This document shows, in pieces, positions 49,001 through 61,900 of a stretch of DNA of 64,000 bases. This DNA is from Canna indica (Eukaryota > Streptophyta > Magnoliopsida > Zingiberales > Cannaceae), in NCBI GenBank assembly GCA_034359265.1, contig CP136895.1:3846501-3910500 (forward strand). The letters are read 5' to 3'. The position numbers and the translations under genes are program-made. The notes below the pieces were generated by a model. That model did no database searches and was not told the DNA's origin. It saw only the letters and a program-made list of their open reading frames with translations. Position 1 is the first letter of the stretch, and each line of letters opens with the position of its first letter.

Positions 49001-49920
49001 CATCTCTTATTTTCCTTCTCTGTCATGATCTAGACTTTTGGGAGTTCTACTGGAAAAGATGTGATCATGTCATTCTCTTTAACTTCAAATTACAAAATGC
49101 AAACATTGACAGCAAGGTCTCTGAAGTGGCTGGCTTCAAATTACAATGTTGACAGCAGTTGCTCAAATTACAAAATGCAGCTGGCTGTGTTCTTCTTTTT
49201 TTTCTTTTTAACTATACACTTTGTCTACTGAACATACCATTTCAGTTGTTTTAGTTAAACTTAATTTAGCTCTGATATCTTGACCTTGTAGGAACGTACG
49301 GGCAATAATGTGTTCATTGTTCTTCAAGTTGGTACTTTGGGGGATTGATATCAAATTCTTTTTCAGGGTTTCGCAATACAAGCAGCCAAATTTCTGCCCA
49401 CTGGACTGCTAATGGCAAATATGTTATCTCTGCTAGTGAGGATTCTCATGTATACATATGGAGACATGACGAAGACTCGCAGCCTAGTAGAAGCAAATCT
49501 GCAGCAACAGTCACACAGTCGTATGAGTATTTTCATTGCCAGGGTGTGACAGTGGCTGTGCCTTGGACAAGCTCAGGAATAGGAAGGACGATGAGAAGTC
49601 ACTCCAACAAGCAGAATGAGCTTGGTGGAGAATCTCAGGCCAGTTGGCCTGAAGAGCTTGTGGCCAATAAAGGGAACAATGTTTGTCGACCAAACAATGG
49701 CGTTCTTAGTCCAAAACAAAATCAATACAGCGATAGGGTTTCAGCAACTTGGCCCGAGGAGCTCGTGGCCAATAAACAAAGCCCTCAAACTAATGCTTAT
49801 ATTTCCAGTGGACGAATGCCAGTACAAAGTAGATCAGCCTGGGGTTTGGTGATTGTCACTGCAAGTCGATGTGGTGAAATTAGAACTTTTCAGAATTTTG
49901 GCGTTCCATTTCAACTATAA
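46020..49920 (+). CDS. WD40-repeat protein, plant WDR44-like (7 exons, 843 aa)
   Basis: Exons 46020-47519, 47705-47795, 47891-48048, 48133-48184, 48279-48361, 48472-48565 and 49367-49920 have GT..AG borders and phases that close to 844 codons with the stop. The N terminus has a 14-residue Glu run, then FYESLDRILSSS, a Ser/Pro-rich low-complexity region, and GREFVVKEFGKDGTWNKLREV (residues ~210-240, conserved in plant WDR44-like proteins). WD repeats begin at AHNGSIWSIKFSLDGQYLAS and continue with [59 protein letters not shown] and HWTANGKYVISASEDSHVYIW. The C-terminal AWGLVIVTASRCGEIRTFQNFG closes the propeller. These proteins are presumed scaffolds; WDR44 in animals binds Rab11, but the plant role is not established. 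The two in-frame ATGs at 46020 and 46023 are equivalent candidates. Confidence 0.9.
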
Positions 49921-51380
49921 TTTTGCTTTTGTGGTAAAGGTAGATGCATCTCTACTTGATCATCCACTTCTCAGGTTGATTCTGCTGTAGTTTTGTGTAC
50001 AGTTAGATGATAATGCGGGCAACATTTGTAATATCTATAGGGCTTTTGTCGCATTTTCTCCCCCATTGCACTTGCTTGGTTGATTGCAAGAGAAGCAAAC
50101 CAGCTACAGTTCGTATTCATGGATTTATCGGATCGCGAGGAAGTTGCTGGAATGTACATTGAAGCATAAACTAAAGATGATGATACTCAGGCTGATTGGT
50201 GCTTATTTTTTTCCTTTATTTTTTCTTCATTTTCTTCTCTTTTGATCACTTCAATCATGTTCTAGGGGGGGTACCCCCATTGTTTTATTCTACTATATGT
50301 TGGTGTAAGAAGAGGGATTAAATTCAAATTCTGCAAGAAAGTTACACGTTACTGTGGAAAACGTTTTTAGCTGGCAGATATTGTTGTCCTTACTAGAAAC
50401 TCTAGGATCTCATAAAGATGTGACCAAAATGCAAGTAATAGTTGCATTGATCTGATAAACTCCAAAGTCTAAAGCCGGACTAAGATTAAGTTGTTAATTA
50501 TAGTCGGTGTTTGTTGCATTCTCGATTTCCATCCTTAGTTGTGGCAATATTACTATATAAATAAATATGAATAGTAAATCCTCACTTTATATCTAGCATC
50601 ATGATTATATTCTTTAGGTAAAGTAACTTAATGCTAAATTAAAAATAATTTAAATGATAATTAATCATTTTCATATCAAGATAAAAGTGCAACCATATTA
50701 AGTGGAGAATATGCATCACATGAAAAATTATAATATTAAAATGTATAAAACATTAGATTCCATCTACATTAATTGAGCTCAAAAAATAAAAAAATGTAAA
50801 TCCTCACTACAAATGAGCTCAAAAAATAAAATAAAATAACCCTCAGAAATACAAATGCAAGAGATATTATTAATTGAACTCAGAGGTCGCCATGCTTCTA
50901 CCCCTTTTATGATTTATCATCTTATTCTAGGATTTCCAAATGTCCCACGATATTTCAATTAGATATTAGTCTATTGCATAAAGTCCGTGTCAAAGATTAC
51001 AAGTTCAGAGACAAAGGCCATCAGCCCATCACATGAATAGCGCCATCCATCATTCCATCCTCCATGATTGAAATGAACAGGAAATATCATCTACTATACG
51101 GCATTACGGCCCATAACAAACAAATCTATGTCTGCAAGTAGATCTTCAGATGGATCTAGAAATAAATCTAGCAACAAATGTATCGCCACGAGGGAAATCC
51201 AAGGGAAGAACCCTCATTGGTCGATCCCTCGCCACGTCTGCTCCTCCTGGCCCCTGTTCTATCTCCTTATCCTCTCAATCTATCCCCGTTTATAGTAGTA
51301 ACCTTCTTCCTCCTCTTTCCAGCAATTGCTTCCAAAACCATCGTCTTCTCACTGCTCCTACTCTTCTACTAAGTTCATCA
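49921..51380 (+). promoter_or_regulatory. WD40 3'UTR, spacer and POR promoter
   Basis: The first few hundred bases are the WD40 3'UTR. An AT-rich spacer follows, with a short direct repeat gagctcaaaaaataaa at about 50777 and 50817. A CT-rich leader precedes the POR ATG (51300-51380). An ACGT-core site, gccacgtc, lies near 51230, as often found in light-regulated plant promoters; tttatag near 51290 is a weak TATA candidate. Confidence 0.4.
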
Positions 51381-54300
51381 ATGGCTCTTCAGGCTTCCTT
51401 TCTTCCCTCGGCACTCTCACCTCACAAGGAGGTGAGCTTTAAATATACGATTCTTTTCTACCCTTCTTTTTTCCCCCACATGGATTACATTGGAGATATG
51501 GGAAGTGATGCATTTGCTGCTTGGTGGTGCAGGGGAAGACTAATGGAGGAGCAAAGGACTCGTCTTTCTTGGGGGTGTCTCTTTCTGAGAACTTCAAGTC
51601 CGACTTCAGCTCTTCAATTCTTAGGAGCAACAAGGTGCCAATTTCTTCCAGCTTCAAAAATGGCGTTTCTCCTGCATAATTTTGAGCTGACTGATACTTT
51701 TTTTTGCATATATTGCTTGATTCTGGAAATTATGGTTTAATTGAATAATTGGTCACTTAACCTAAGAAAACAGAGCTATTGAACTCCTTCATCAGAAAAG
51801 AACGGTGGTTTTGATTTCAAGTTGTGTTTTAGATTGCAAAGAAGTGATTTGTTTCTATCTTCATTCAACATTTGATTGCATTCCTGGTCATTTTGTTGAG
51901 TAATTCTAAAATTCAAGAGAAGAATTCAATTACGCCATTCATGTTTCAGCAAATTAAACTCTACAGAACTTGCAGAGGTTGAATCTTGCAGTCGGAATCA
52001 GAGCTCAAACTGCGACGACAACCCCGGCCATCAACCGAGCGGCGTCGGAGGGCAAGAAGACACTGCGCAAGGGCAACGTCATCGTCACCGGCGCCTCCTC
52101 CGGCCTCGGCCTCGCCACCGCCAAGGACCTGGCGGAGACCGGCAAATGGAACGTGATCATGGCGTGCCGCGACTTCCTCAAGGCCGAGAAGGCCGCCAAG
52201 TCCGCCGGCATGGCGAAGGAGAACTACCAGGTCATGCACCTCGACCTCGCCTCCCTCGACAGCGTCCGTCAATTCGTGCGGAACTTCCGGCAGTGCGGCC
52301 TCCCGCTCGACGTGCTCGTCTGCAACGCCGCCGTCTACTTCCCCACCGCCAAGGAGCCCACGTACACCGCCGACGGATTCGAGATGAGCGTCGGCGTCAA
52401 CCACCTCGGCCACTTCCTCCTCGCCCGCGAGCTCGTCGAGGACTTGAAGGCGTCGGACTACCCCTCTCGCCGACTCATCATCGTCGGCTCCATCACAGGT
52501 AGAATCGATCGAGTTATATTCCTTCCACCATACAGATTACAGTACGCTTTCGTATTAAAATTCAATTCACCAATTGCAGGGAACACGAACACTTTGGCCG
52601 GAAACATACCGCCGAAGGCGAACCTGGGCGACCTCCGCGGGCTCGCGGGGGGGCTGAACGGGCTGAACGGGTCGACCATGATCGACGGTGGGGAGTTCGA
52701 CGGTGCGAAGGCGTACAAGGACAGCAAGGTGTGCAACATGCTGACGATGCAGGAGTTCCACAGGCGGTTCCACGAGGAGACCGGCATCACGTTCGCCTCC
52801 CTCTACCCCGGCTGCATCGCCACCACCGGGCTCTTCAGGGAGCACATCCCTCTCTTTAGGACCCTCTTTCCTCCCTTCCAAAAGTACATCACCAAGGGCT
52901 ACGTCTCTGAAGATGAAGCAGGCAAAAGACTTGCTCAGGTACTCTTTCTTTTCTTTTACTAATTTATTGTTTATTAACTATTAGTAATTGAAACTGAAAT
53001 TCTTTTTTAAACTCAGTAACCGAAATAGAAATAGACATCATTCCATTTTAAAAACTAATATCTGAAATTAAAATCGATTTATTACCGATTATCCGGCAGA
53101 TAATTGAAACCGATTAGTTCGAATAGATATGATTATCTATTATTCTATTTGCTAACAAGATAAATAAATAAATAATAGTTAAATAATCAATTATTAATTA
53201 TGTATAATAATTAATTATGATCGATTTCGGTTACCGGTTAACCGATTTCGATTATCGATTATTCAATTTCAGTTACTTGTTATTCGCGAGCCAATAATCG
53301 AAATCGAATTGAATTTAATCAATTTTTCAAATTCGCTAATCGAAACTAAAATCAAATCGCAAATTCATTATCTGAAATCGAATTTTGTGATTCGGTTAAC
53401 CGGTTTAAATTGCCACCCCTACTATTAGCTATTATTTTAAGACTTTTTTTGGTAAATAATTAATATGTAAAATTACAAATAAGAACATACTTAAGTTTAA
53501 AATGCAAATGAAATTATATAATTATGCATTAGTATCTTACACATATGTTTACATTTAAATATAATATCAAAAAAATGTTTAAATGTTATAAGTATCCATT
53601 ATATTAAAACATATGATTAAATATTAAATATATAATATCAAAAGTATTTTTTTTATTTTTTCAATCAAATAAATATTTAAAGTTAATATTGAAACAAAAA
53701 TTCTCCAAAAAATTGAGTGTTAATATTATATACTATTATTTTATAAATTTAAAATAATACTGAAAATTAAATGATAGTATTAAAGTAGTTTATGATATTG
53801 TAATTGATTTATATATCATTACGGTAATGATTGAGAAAGAATACCAAACTATAGGGACAATTATAGTATATAAAAACTAATTAACTTCAAAAATTAGATT
53901 TTAGTAATTCTAACTTTTGGAGTTGATAAGTAACATTTAGCAAATACTTCACCAAACACTATTTTCTTAGTTGATAGTTGATTCAAATGAAATAAGTAGT
54001 AAATAGCTACTAATTATTTTTATTCATCTTATATTAAACGGTCATCTAGAATTCTGTTAATATTTAGGGTAGTTGCAACGCAAAACTAAACAAGAACTAA
54101 AATGGTGAAAGGATATATTTTTAATCTTTAGAGATCAAAATGAAAATAGAGGGAAAAAAAATTAGGAACTAAAATGAAATTAAACATAGATATTTTTTAA
54201 AAAAAAAAGAGAGAAGTTGATTTCAATTTTGACGAGTAAATTTCATGAAAGTTACCAGAAACACAAAAAGTCATTTTGGCCCTAGAATATGCAATCTGAA

Positions 54301-54811
54301 CTTAACATTTGTATTCCTATAAGAGAAGTAATCATGTTTGGTTTAAGGATTAAATTGAAATCAAATTTAAATTTTAGATAACTAAATTCTATTTCAGAAA
54401 AAAAATAATCTAAATTAGGATTGGGATTGATGCCTTTTTTTAAAACAAAAATAAAATGTCACTATACGAGATTATATTAGGATTTGAATTTTAAATTTTT
54501 AAAAAATATTCAAGATGTTACTATCAGCTGTGCTAGTTACAGTTGGCTGATTAGGATTGACGCTTATGAATATATAAAGAGGAGAATATATAAATGAGGA
54601 AATTGTAAATAATGACCCATATAAGGCTTTTTAAAAATGATCACATTTGATGCAGGTGGTGAGCGATCAGAGCTTGACGAAGTCGGGCGTGTACTGGAGC
54701 TGGAATAAGAATTCGTCATCATTTGAGAACCAGTTGTCTGAGGAAGCCAGCGACACTGTGAAGGCTAAGAAGTTGTGGGAACTCAGTGAGAAGCTGGTGG
54801 GTTTGGCTTAG
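51381..54811 (+). CDS. POR: Light-dependent protochlorophyllide oxidoreductase (5 exons, 396 aa)
   Basis: Exons 51381-51431, 51533-51634, 51976-52498, 52580-52938 and 54656-54811 give 397 codons with the stop, the usual POR length. Residues 1-~70 are a Ser-rich chloroplast transit peptide ([17 protein letters not shown] start). The short-chain dehydrogenase fold follows: NADPH-binding [54 protein letters not shown] and the catalytic YKDSK motif, then [17 protein letters not shown] and [10 protein letters not shown]. The enzyme uses NADPH and light to reduce protochlorophyllide to chlorophyllide, the committed greening step, in etioplast and thylakoid membranes. Phases 0,0,1,0 agree at every junction. 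The first two short exons encode only the transit peptide. The last intron is 1.7 kb and probably carries a hAT-like insertion. Confidence 0.95.
52985..53420. mobile_element. Probable hAT-like insertion in the last POR intron, 436 bp (8-bp TSD actattag)
   Basis: A perfect direct repeat actattag occurs at 52977-52984 and 53421-53428. The enclosed sequence ends ttaaattgccacccct, a right terminus seen in many plant hAT MITEs, and is filled with cgatttcggtta/aatcgaaatcg motifs on both strands. The left end (taattgaaactgaaat) is not a good inverse of the right, so it is probably decayed. It accounts for a quarter of the intron. Confidence 0.6.
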
Positions 54812-54887
54812 GGTTTACAGCAGTTGTTGGTTGAGTTGTGCCTATGTAAACCAAGGGTGCTTGCAGACATTTTTGAAATGATAAGAG

Positions 54888-54893
54888 AATAAA
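54888..54893 (+). terminator. Polyadenylation signal candidate for POR
   Basis: An AATAAA hexamer lies 77 bases after the POR stop codon, in an A/T-rich setting. This position fits a plant near-upstream element. Confidence 0.5.
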
Positions 54894-55934
54894 CATACAC
54901 TAGGCATCTGTTTCTTTCTCTACCTCATGATGTGAGCACTGTTAAAGAAAAATTTAGCATTTATGGAAATAATTTAACCATGTTTAGCAAAAATTACTTG
55001 GCACTGAACTAATTTTTCCAACTTGCTCAATAAAAGGCAATCATCATCCCAAGACATCTACATTACAAAAAAAAATGATGATTAATCTGTGATTAATAGA
55101 TGAAAAGTGTACGTGATTTACAGAAGGCTTTACAGGCTTCCAGATTTATACACTTAATGGACTCAAGTCTATATCTCCTCCTTTAGAAGTTAGAACCATC
55201 TGCTCTTAATCAGGCTGCTGCAGAACACTTTCCATGAAACTTGGAGCTCTTGATAAGCCTTCAAGCTTCACGTGATTACAGAGCAAGTCTCTGTATCAAT
55301 GAGCAGACTCCTCGAATGCATTGGAATTCTCATAAGCCTCCTCCGTATACAGATCTTGCTGACAAGTTGACCTGTATTTAGTACTAGTAGTCAATAAGCC
55401 TCATAGTGATTACTGATTAGGTCAAAGCACTGCACTACTGGGCATACGACAGCAAACGTTGACTGCTTACAATAAATGACTTTCTTGACATTAACGCAAC
55501 TCATTCCTTCCAAACTGATCATCACAATTAGAGAAATAAGGAATCTTACAAATCTAAAATAAAAAATGCCATAAGCCTAAAGTCAAAAATGCAACCTCCC
55601 AATAGGATTTGAACCTCTGGCAACAGGGTGTTTCACAAGAAGATGCTACTACTACAACTTTCACTACTGTTGCCCAGCTGACAGGTTCAAACTGCAGAGT
55701 GATCCCAAACATCAAACAGAAGGGGAAATATAATCAGAGAGCGATACAGCGATACGACAATCACATGCTCTCAAATGAGACATTCTGCTAGAGATGCTGG
55801 AGAATTGATAAGATCTCGCTCAATTAATCTCTCATCAAGATGCCTGCTCCTCTTTGGTAGCCCTAAGTTCTTTTCTCTGCCATAATTCCATTCGCCATCT
55901 CTTACTACTTGGACAAAGGCAGGCATAGTACTCC
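54894..55934. other. Convergent spacer containing the CPL1 3'UTR
   Basis: Lies between the POR polyadenylation candidate and the CPL1 stop on the minus strand. I see no third gene. The right part is presumably CPL1 3'UTR. A 60-codon + strand frame at 55609 has no recognisable content. Confidence 0.5.
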
Positions 55935-58900
55935 TTATGGTACAGGAGTTTCACTTTTGGAATATCTTCCAGAAGATGGAAGTCTATGAAAAACTCGTGA
56001 AAAATCTGGCTTGAAGCGCTTATTAGATGACATCATTGGCAATGACCTGATAATAAAAAGAAAAATTAGCAAGTTGTCAATCAATATGAAGTATGACAAT
56101 AGGTTCAAATAGAAACCATAGAAACAATTTGGGACAATCGCACAAGGTCTACAAACACATCACAGAGGTTAGATTCAAAAAGTTGAAAGGAAAGAAGCAA
56201 TAAAAGGCTCACTACTAATAATCTGCCTTTCTATTTTAAATGGACTGAGTACATAAAAACATCAAAAATCACAGCATATTTGCAAATGACTATACAAATA
56301 TTTTCGCATGATTTGGGGACCGAGTTTCCCCAAATTTGATGCTGAGAAATAAAAGAATCAAGCAGAGCTACGCAACAAACTGAAAACAAAGTCAAGTAAC
56401 TTGGTCTTATACTGTACGCACACTAAGAATCAGCAAGATAATTCCTAGCAAAAGTAAGGACTGTATTTTTTTATCTAATAAATCCATATTATATTTGCAA
56501 GAATTCATTCTACTGTTGGAGGAGGATAGTAGGGTGCAAATAAACAATTGGGAGGAGGATAAACATATAATCTCTTTCATTCATCTCCAACAATAAATAA
56601 TGAATCAAGCTAAAGTGAAAAGTAAAACTAGAGGATATTTACTTGAGCAATGAAATGATATAATTTTTAAAAAAAATTATTCATACTTTCTTAAAAATGA
56701 TCTTGCAAATGTATAGAACCTTGGAAGTATACACTAATTATATATTAATTAATCCCATAAGAACAGCAATTGTGAATGACAATTATATTGGCAGACAAGA
56801 CAAACATTGAACAGTATGAAAAAATATAAAACAATTGTCTTTCCTATTTCAAATTTGTAGTACTGGATGCATCGTCTCACCTTGGTGAACTGGAGCGTTT
56901 TTGATTTTGAGTAAACTGACCAAGCATGGACCTCAAAGTTCCAAGGGCTTCCTCAGCTGCCTGTAAAAAATAAGCAAATTCAATATTGGTTAACAGGATG
57001 TTAGAGTTAAATAAATTCCAAATATCTTAGCATGCACTGAACAACATGTCATCACTATTAGACAGTAAATAGATCTCAGAGGTGCCACTAGGAGAACTAA
57101 GGTTATAAAAAATATTTCAATCAACAGATCAATAACTGCTTTGGCTAATAAGAGGAAAAGCAATTATGGCAAAACAAAATTGAGTACTGATTCTGAATTT
57201 TCAGCATAAACCTAGGACAGCAAGCTAGAGATTTAACCTGAGAAAGCCCAAGTCCAAATCAACTTCCTACATAGGCACCTTACTGGCATGTTATCAAATA
57301 AAACATAAAATCATCCCATGTTTACCTTCTCAATCAAACTATTTCCTATTTTTTACTACCATCAAAAAATATAGAACTGTCAAGGTCTGGATCTGGGTTT
57401 ATCAGTTTATGTTTAATCTAGTACACACTATCAAAATTTAAGAGCCCTTACACAATCATCTGTGTATACTTAAATAGACCTATCCACTCCAGAATGCAAT
57501 GGACCAGTTTTAGAGACAAGTAGAAAACTGCAAATCATGTAACCAAGAAGCGAGATAATAATATCCAAGTGCAAGTTGAACTATCCAATCACTAGAAGGT
57601 AAAAGCTAGGTAAAAGCTATAACACATCTTTTTTTATCTACGGCAGTGATCTTTGTGGAACTTCCAATATCACTACAAAGTAAAATTCTCATTTAAATTG
57701 ATGCAAAAATTCAGGTATTACAAAGAGAAACTGAAGCAACTATGCCTACCTGGACCTTAGCTTCTTCCCAGGTCATTCCAGCTCCCTTACCCAGGATCTG
57801 CCCTTCTATTTCTACCTGGAAAATCCATAATCAGACAAGTCAACAAAAGAACTGTAATAGAAGAGAAACCACAAGTAACCAACATTTTCAGGAAAAAATA
57901 ATTAAATAATCAAGTAGAGAAATGAAGAACCCAGGAAAAGATGTAAGATGGATCATTTCACACAATTCAATTCTCAGTAGGTAATACAATTCAATTTTCA
58001 GTAGGTCTTTTTTGGTTCTACTAACATGGTTTATGACAATCTAAGCTAGAAATGCCATAAGCAAAGAGATTCAACACAACATGTACTTGCAGTTTGAACT
58101 GATTTACTTCAAATCCATCATGATATACAATCTGAAATGCTGAATCGCAGCATATTGGACTTCCAAAGAGCTGGACAACATAGCATCTATTCAATAGTAG
58201 ATGCGAATAACATGAAACAAAAGTAATTAGCCAATAAGAGCCAATAAAGGAGTGAATCATTAAGAACTTTTCAGTTTGACACTCTACGGAACACTATTAA
58301 ATGTTTCGTACATGTATCCCATGAAGCCATGACTACCAAAATGCTTAAACTTATTGATTAGTACACCCATCCAGGCTTATCAATTAATACAACTTGCAAT
58401 TAACTTCTGCTGTCGGACTAAACCAAAGATTTACATTATCTGCATAAAGCTTGAATTTTTTCGACCAAACATGTACAACTCTAAACAGAGGCAACTTTTC
58501 AACTGTGCATAAGGAACAGGCATAAAAGCCAGTATATATGTGACAAATAAATTTCTTGCATTAAAGCTAAAAGAAATGATCGCAGCAACTATACCAAGAA
58601 GATGTAAGGCAAGGTTTAGCGTCTAGGGACATTACAATATGTGTTGCTTCTATTAATGCAGGTAATCCATAATTGATTTACTAATTTTTACTTAAGACAA
58701 AAATATAAAACCAAAGGTTAGAGAATAACCTGTGCTGACACTTCCCCTTTGCTAACTGAACCATTTGAAGGTGAAGGTACAGGATTAAAAATAAGATTGA
58801 AACCCTCCCTTACGCACTGGCATCAACAAAAAGCCAATAAAAATCTGAGTGGGTAAACAAACTGGGAATACACAGATAAAATGTCATACATCAAGTAACA

Positions 58901-61900
58901 TACTAGTTCTTTGAGGGAAGTAACAGCCGATGTTCTTCTTGAACCCTCCAATCTCTGATCCATGGAGCGAGAATCTTCTGAAGTACTTGCAACGGGCAAA
59001 TGGTCATTCCTGGAGGAAGGCTGAAACCCATAAGGGTTTGAATCAATTAAAAGACCATTTTCTTTGCCTTGAGACAGTCTGGGTATATCTCCAAAAGTAC
59101 TATTAGGACCACCCAAAGAATTTGACATGTATTTATCTGCGATAAAAATTAAGATTATGTGGGTAGCATGGAAAAAGCACTTAGAGAGGTAAAGCAACTA
59201 ACAAAGAAAAGGCCAAAAAAATTATGATAATCCATGACTTGTGTGACATGAGCACAAACTAGAAAGCCTAAAACTAAAACAGTTACAAGACTACATCAAC
59301 TTAAAGGAAGTTACCATCACACAATATGGAAAAGCTAATAATATGTTTTGATTTCACAATCAGTTTATGACAAGCTTTCTTTCAACTTACTAGTTCTGGC
59401 AACCATAGCTATTGTAAACATGATAAGTGCATACCAGCCAGATAACGAAGGGATATCTCTGCAGCTTGGTGCTGGGCTTCTTTTCTTGTTTTACCAACTC
59501 CCTCACCTAGCTTCTCTCCAACAAACCAAACCTATAAAAGAATTGTACATAATTGTCATCTGGAGAAAATAATTCTTTTACAAAAAGGAAATGGAGCAAA
59601 TCATTAATGAAATCGTTTTTAGAGAACTTATAGATGCACAATTCAGCACACATAATTACTATAGGTCACAAAAAAGGTATTGGAGCTCTTCTATACTATA
59701 CCGGAGCTGCCAATGCGATATATAAGGGAAAGAATGCAGAAAAAGGTGGTAGCTTCAAGGTCCTACTGCGTCAATTGAAAGAATGCAAAAAAAGGTGGTA
59801 GCTTCAAGGTCCTGCTACGTCAATTATATGCTATAAACCCACACACACACAAAAGACTATGTATAATAGGAGGTAGCAATGGTAATTAAAACACTAGGAT
59901 AATCCCACATGAGAAATCTATAAAGGATGGTTCACAAGTCAAGTAACTCATGGTAGTTTAAGCATGTAAATATGGGTCATTACAGAAAATTATGTGAAGA
60001 AACTACTAAACTATGAGTTTAGAGATGTTGACAATTTCAGACAACATAATTTGGACTCATAAATGGGGAATGAACATGGGGACTCTTTCTATCACGCAAG
60101 ACTGTTTGACAGATGAAGATAAACAAATCCTAAGTATAAGACCTAGAACCATAATAGGACACAGAGAAGCATTACCTTTCTTATGTCGAACAAAAAGAAC
60201 AAACATGCAACTAAAAGATAATAATAATGATGATGATGAAGATAGACTATTCTGAATTTTCAGAGTTGATCCTAAACTAAATTGATTAAATGATATGCTA
60301 ACCAAGAAGAGCAAAAAGATCCTTTTGAAAAAGAAAGTATAATCATATTTAGGGAAAAGCTATTTATCAATGGGGAGAACACAAAAATGAACAAAGGAAT
60401 TATGTGTGAGATGATCCTAAAGAGATAATTCTTGAGAATATATTCTCAATACCTCTATGGAAAACTGCAGTTCTGTTGTATCACAAAGAGCACTTCGAAA
60501 TTCCATCTGCATAAAGTAGAAAAAGATTATCAACAAATTGACATCAATAAGCCACAATTTTAAAAGCAGCCTTGCCACTGCACTTAATATTACTATCCAT
60601 ATGCCACAATTTCACAAAAAAAAACCTTATTTCCACATTTCATTGCTATTTCTTGTAAAACTCCAGCAGGAGAGTCTGTGAGTTTTACAGTAGCTTGTCT
60701 GGTATCAAAATGGGGATCCCTGTGGCTAGAAGAGTTTCGGGTTATAGGCATCTCCTCACCTACATATTGCAAGTCAGGAGCAGCACAATTCATTAGTTCC
60801 AAGAAGCATCTCAGTAGTAGATCATCTTAGTTAAAAGACACTAAGAAAACAGTATTGGACATAAACTTTATAGCTCAAATAGTCTGAGCTATTAGTATCA
60901 AACAGTTTTCATCTTCATAATCACAAACAACAGTACATAATAACATAACAGGTGATGTCAGATGTATATGGAGCCATCAAATTTTACTGCAAGTAGAAAG
61001 CAAAATAGATAAACTAATGAGCAGGAATCCGAAAATATCACAATATTATTTTAATTTATTGGAAGATAGTTAACACCCAAAAGTATAACAGACAATAAAA
61101 AGTAAAGCAATAATATAAAGATGACATTTCCATATGTAAGTAATAGACACATGATTAGCAAAACAATGAACAAAAATTTAAATGATAAATACAAATTCAA
61201 CTATAACTAGGATAAAACAAATCGAAGTATGAATCTCTCAATAATGTAAGATTCAACATAATTGTTAGATAGCCATGATTCAAATCCTCATTAAAGAACT
61301 AATAGCCTAAAATGGACATGTAGATTAAATGTATTTGATAATAATAAAGATACTTTCAAAGGGGAAAAAATACAAGTTCAACATGGAAAAAATATTTGAA
61401 AAATAAGAAAATTGGAATATGCATAATATACTTATATACACACAAGTTCTTATCAATGTAAGTGCTGGGTAAAGCATAGTTACAGAGCATTAACTTATAA
61501 AATTTTGCCAAGAAAGAGAAATGTTGGTATCGAAAATAAGTATACACTAACAGGGAAATTTCTCTAAACACAAAAGACCGTAGGAAAAAAGCTGTATACA
61601 ACTGAAAAGAAGCAGCACCGTCTACAATTTTTTACACATTAGACAACTGGAATAAGGGTTCAATCATATGCAATACCTTGAGAAGAATTGAAATTTGACA
61701 AAGAACTATTTGATCTCATGCGTTCGCCTCCATTGTGCAACTGAATCATAAAATCAGTTATGTTCAACATATAAAAAATTGTAGATTAAAAAAACATAAC
61801 TATTGCTAGTTATAAACTTAAGTTACCTGCATGGGAAATCTTTTAGTTTCATGAAGAACTCTATCAGAGGGAACAGAGTTCTCTCCTCCATGCATGAAAG

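Noticed and set aside
51961..52413. 150-codon minus-strand frame over POR exon 3
   Set aside because: Antisense shadow of the POR Rossmann-fold exon.
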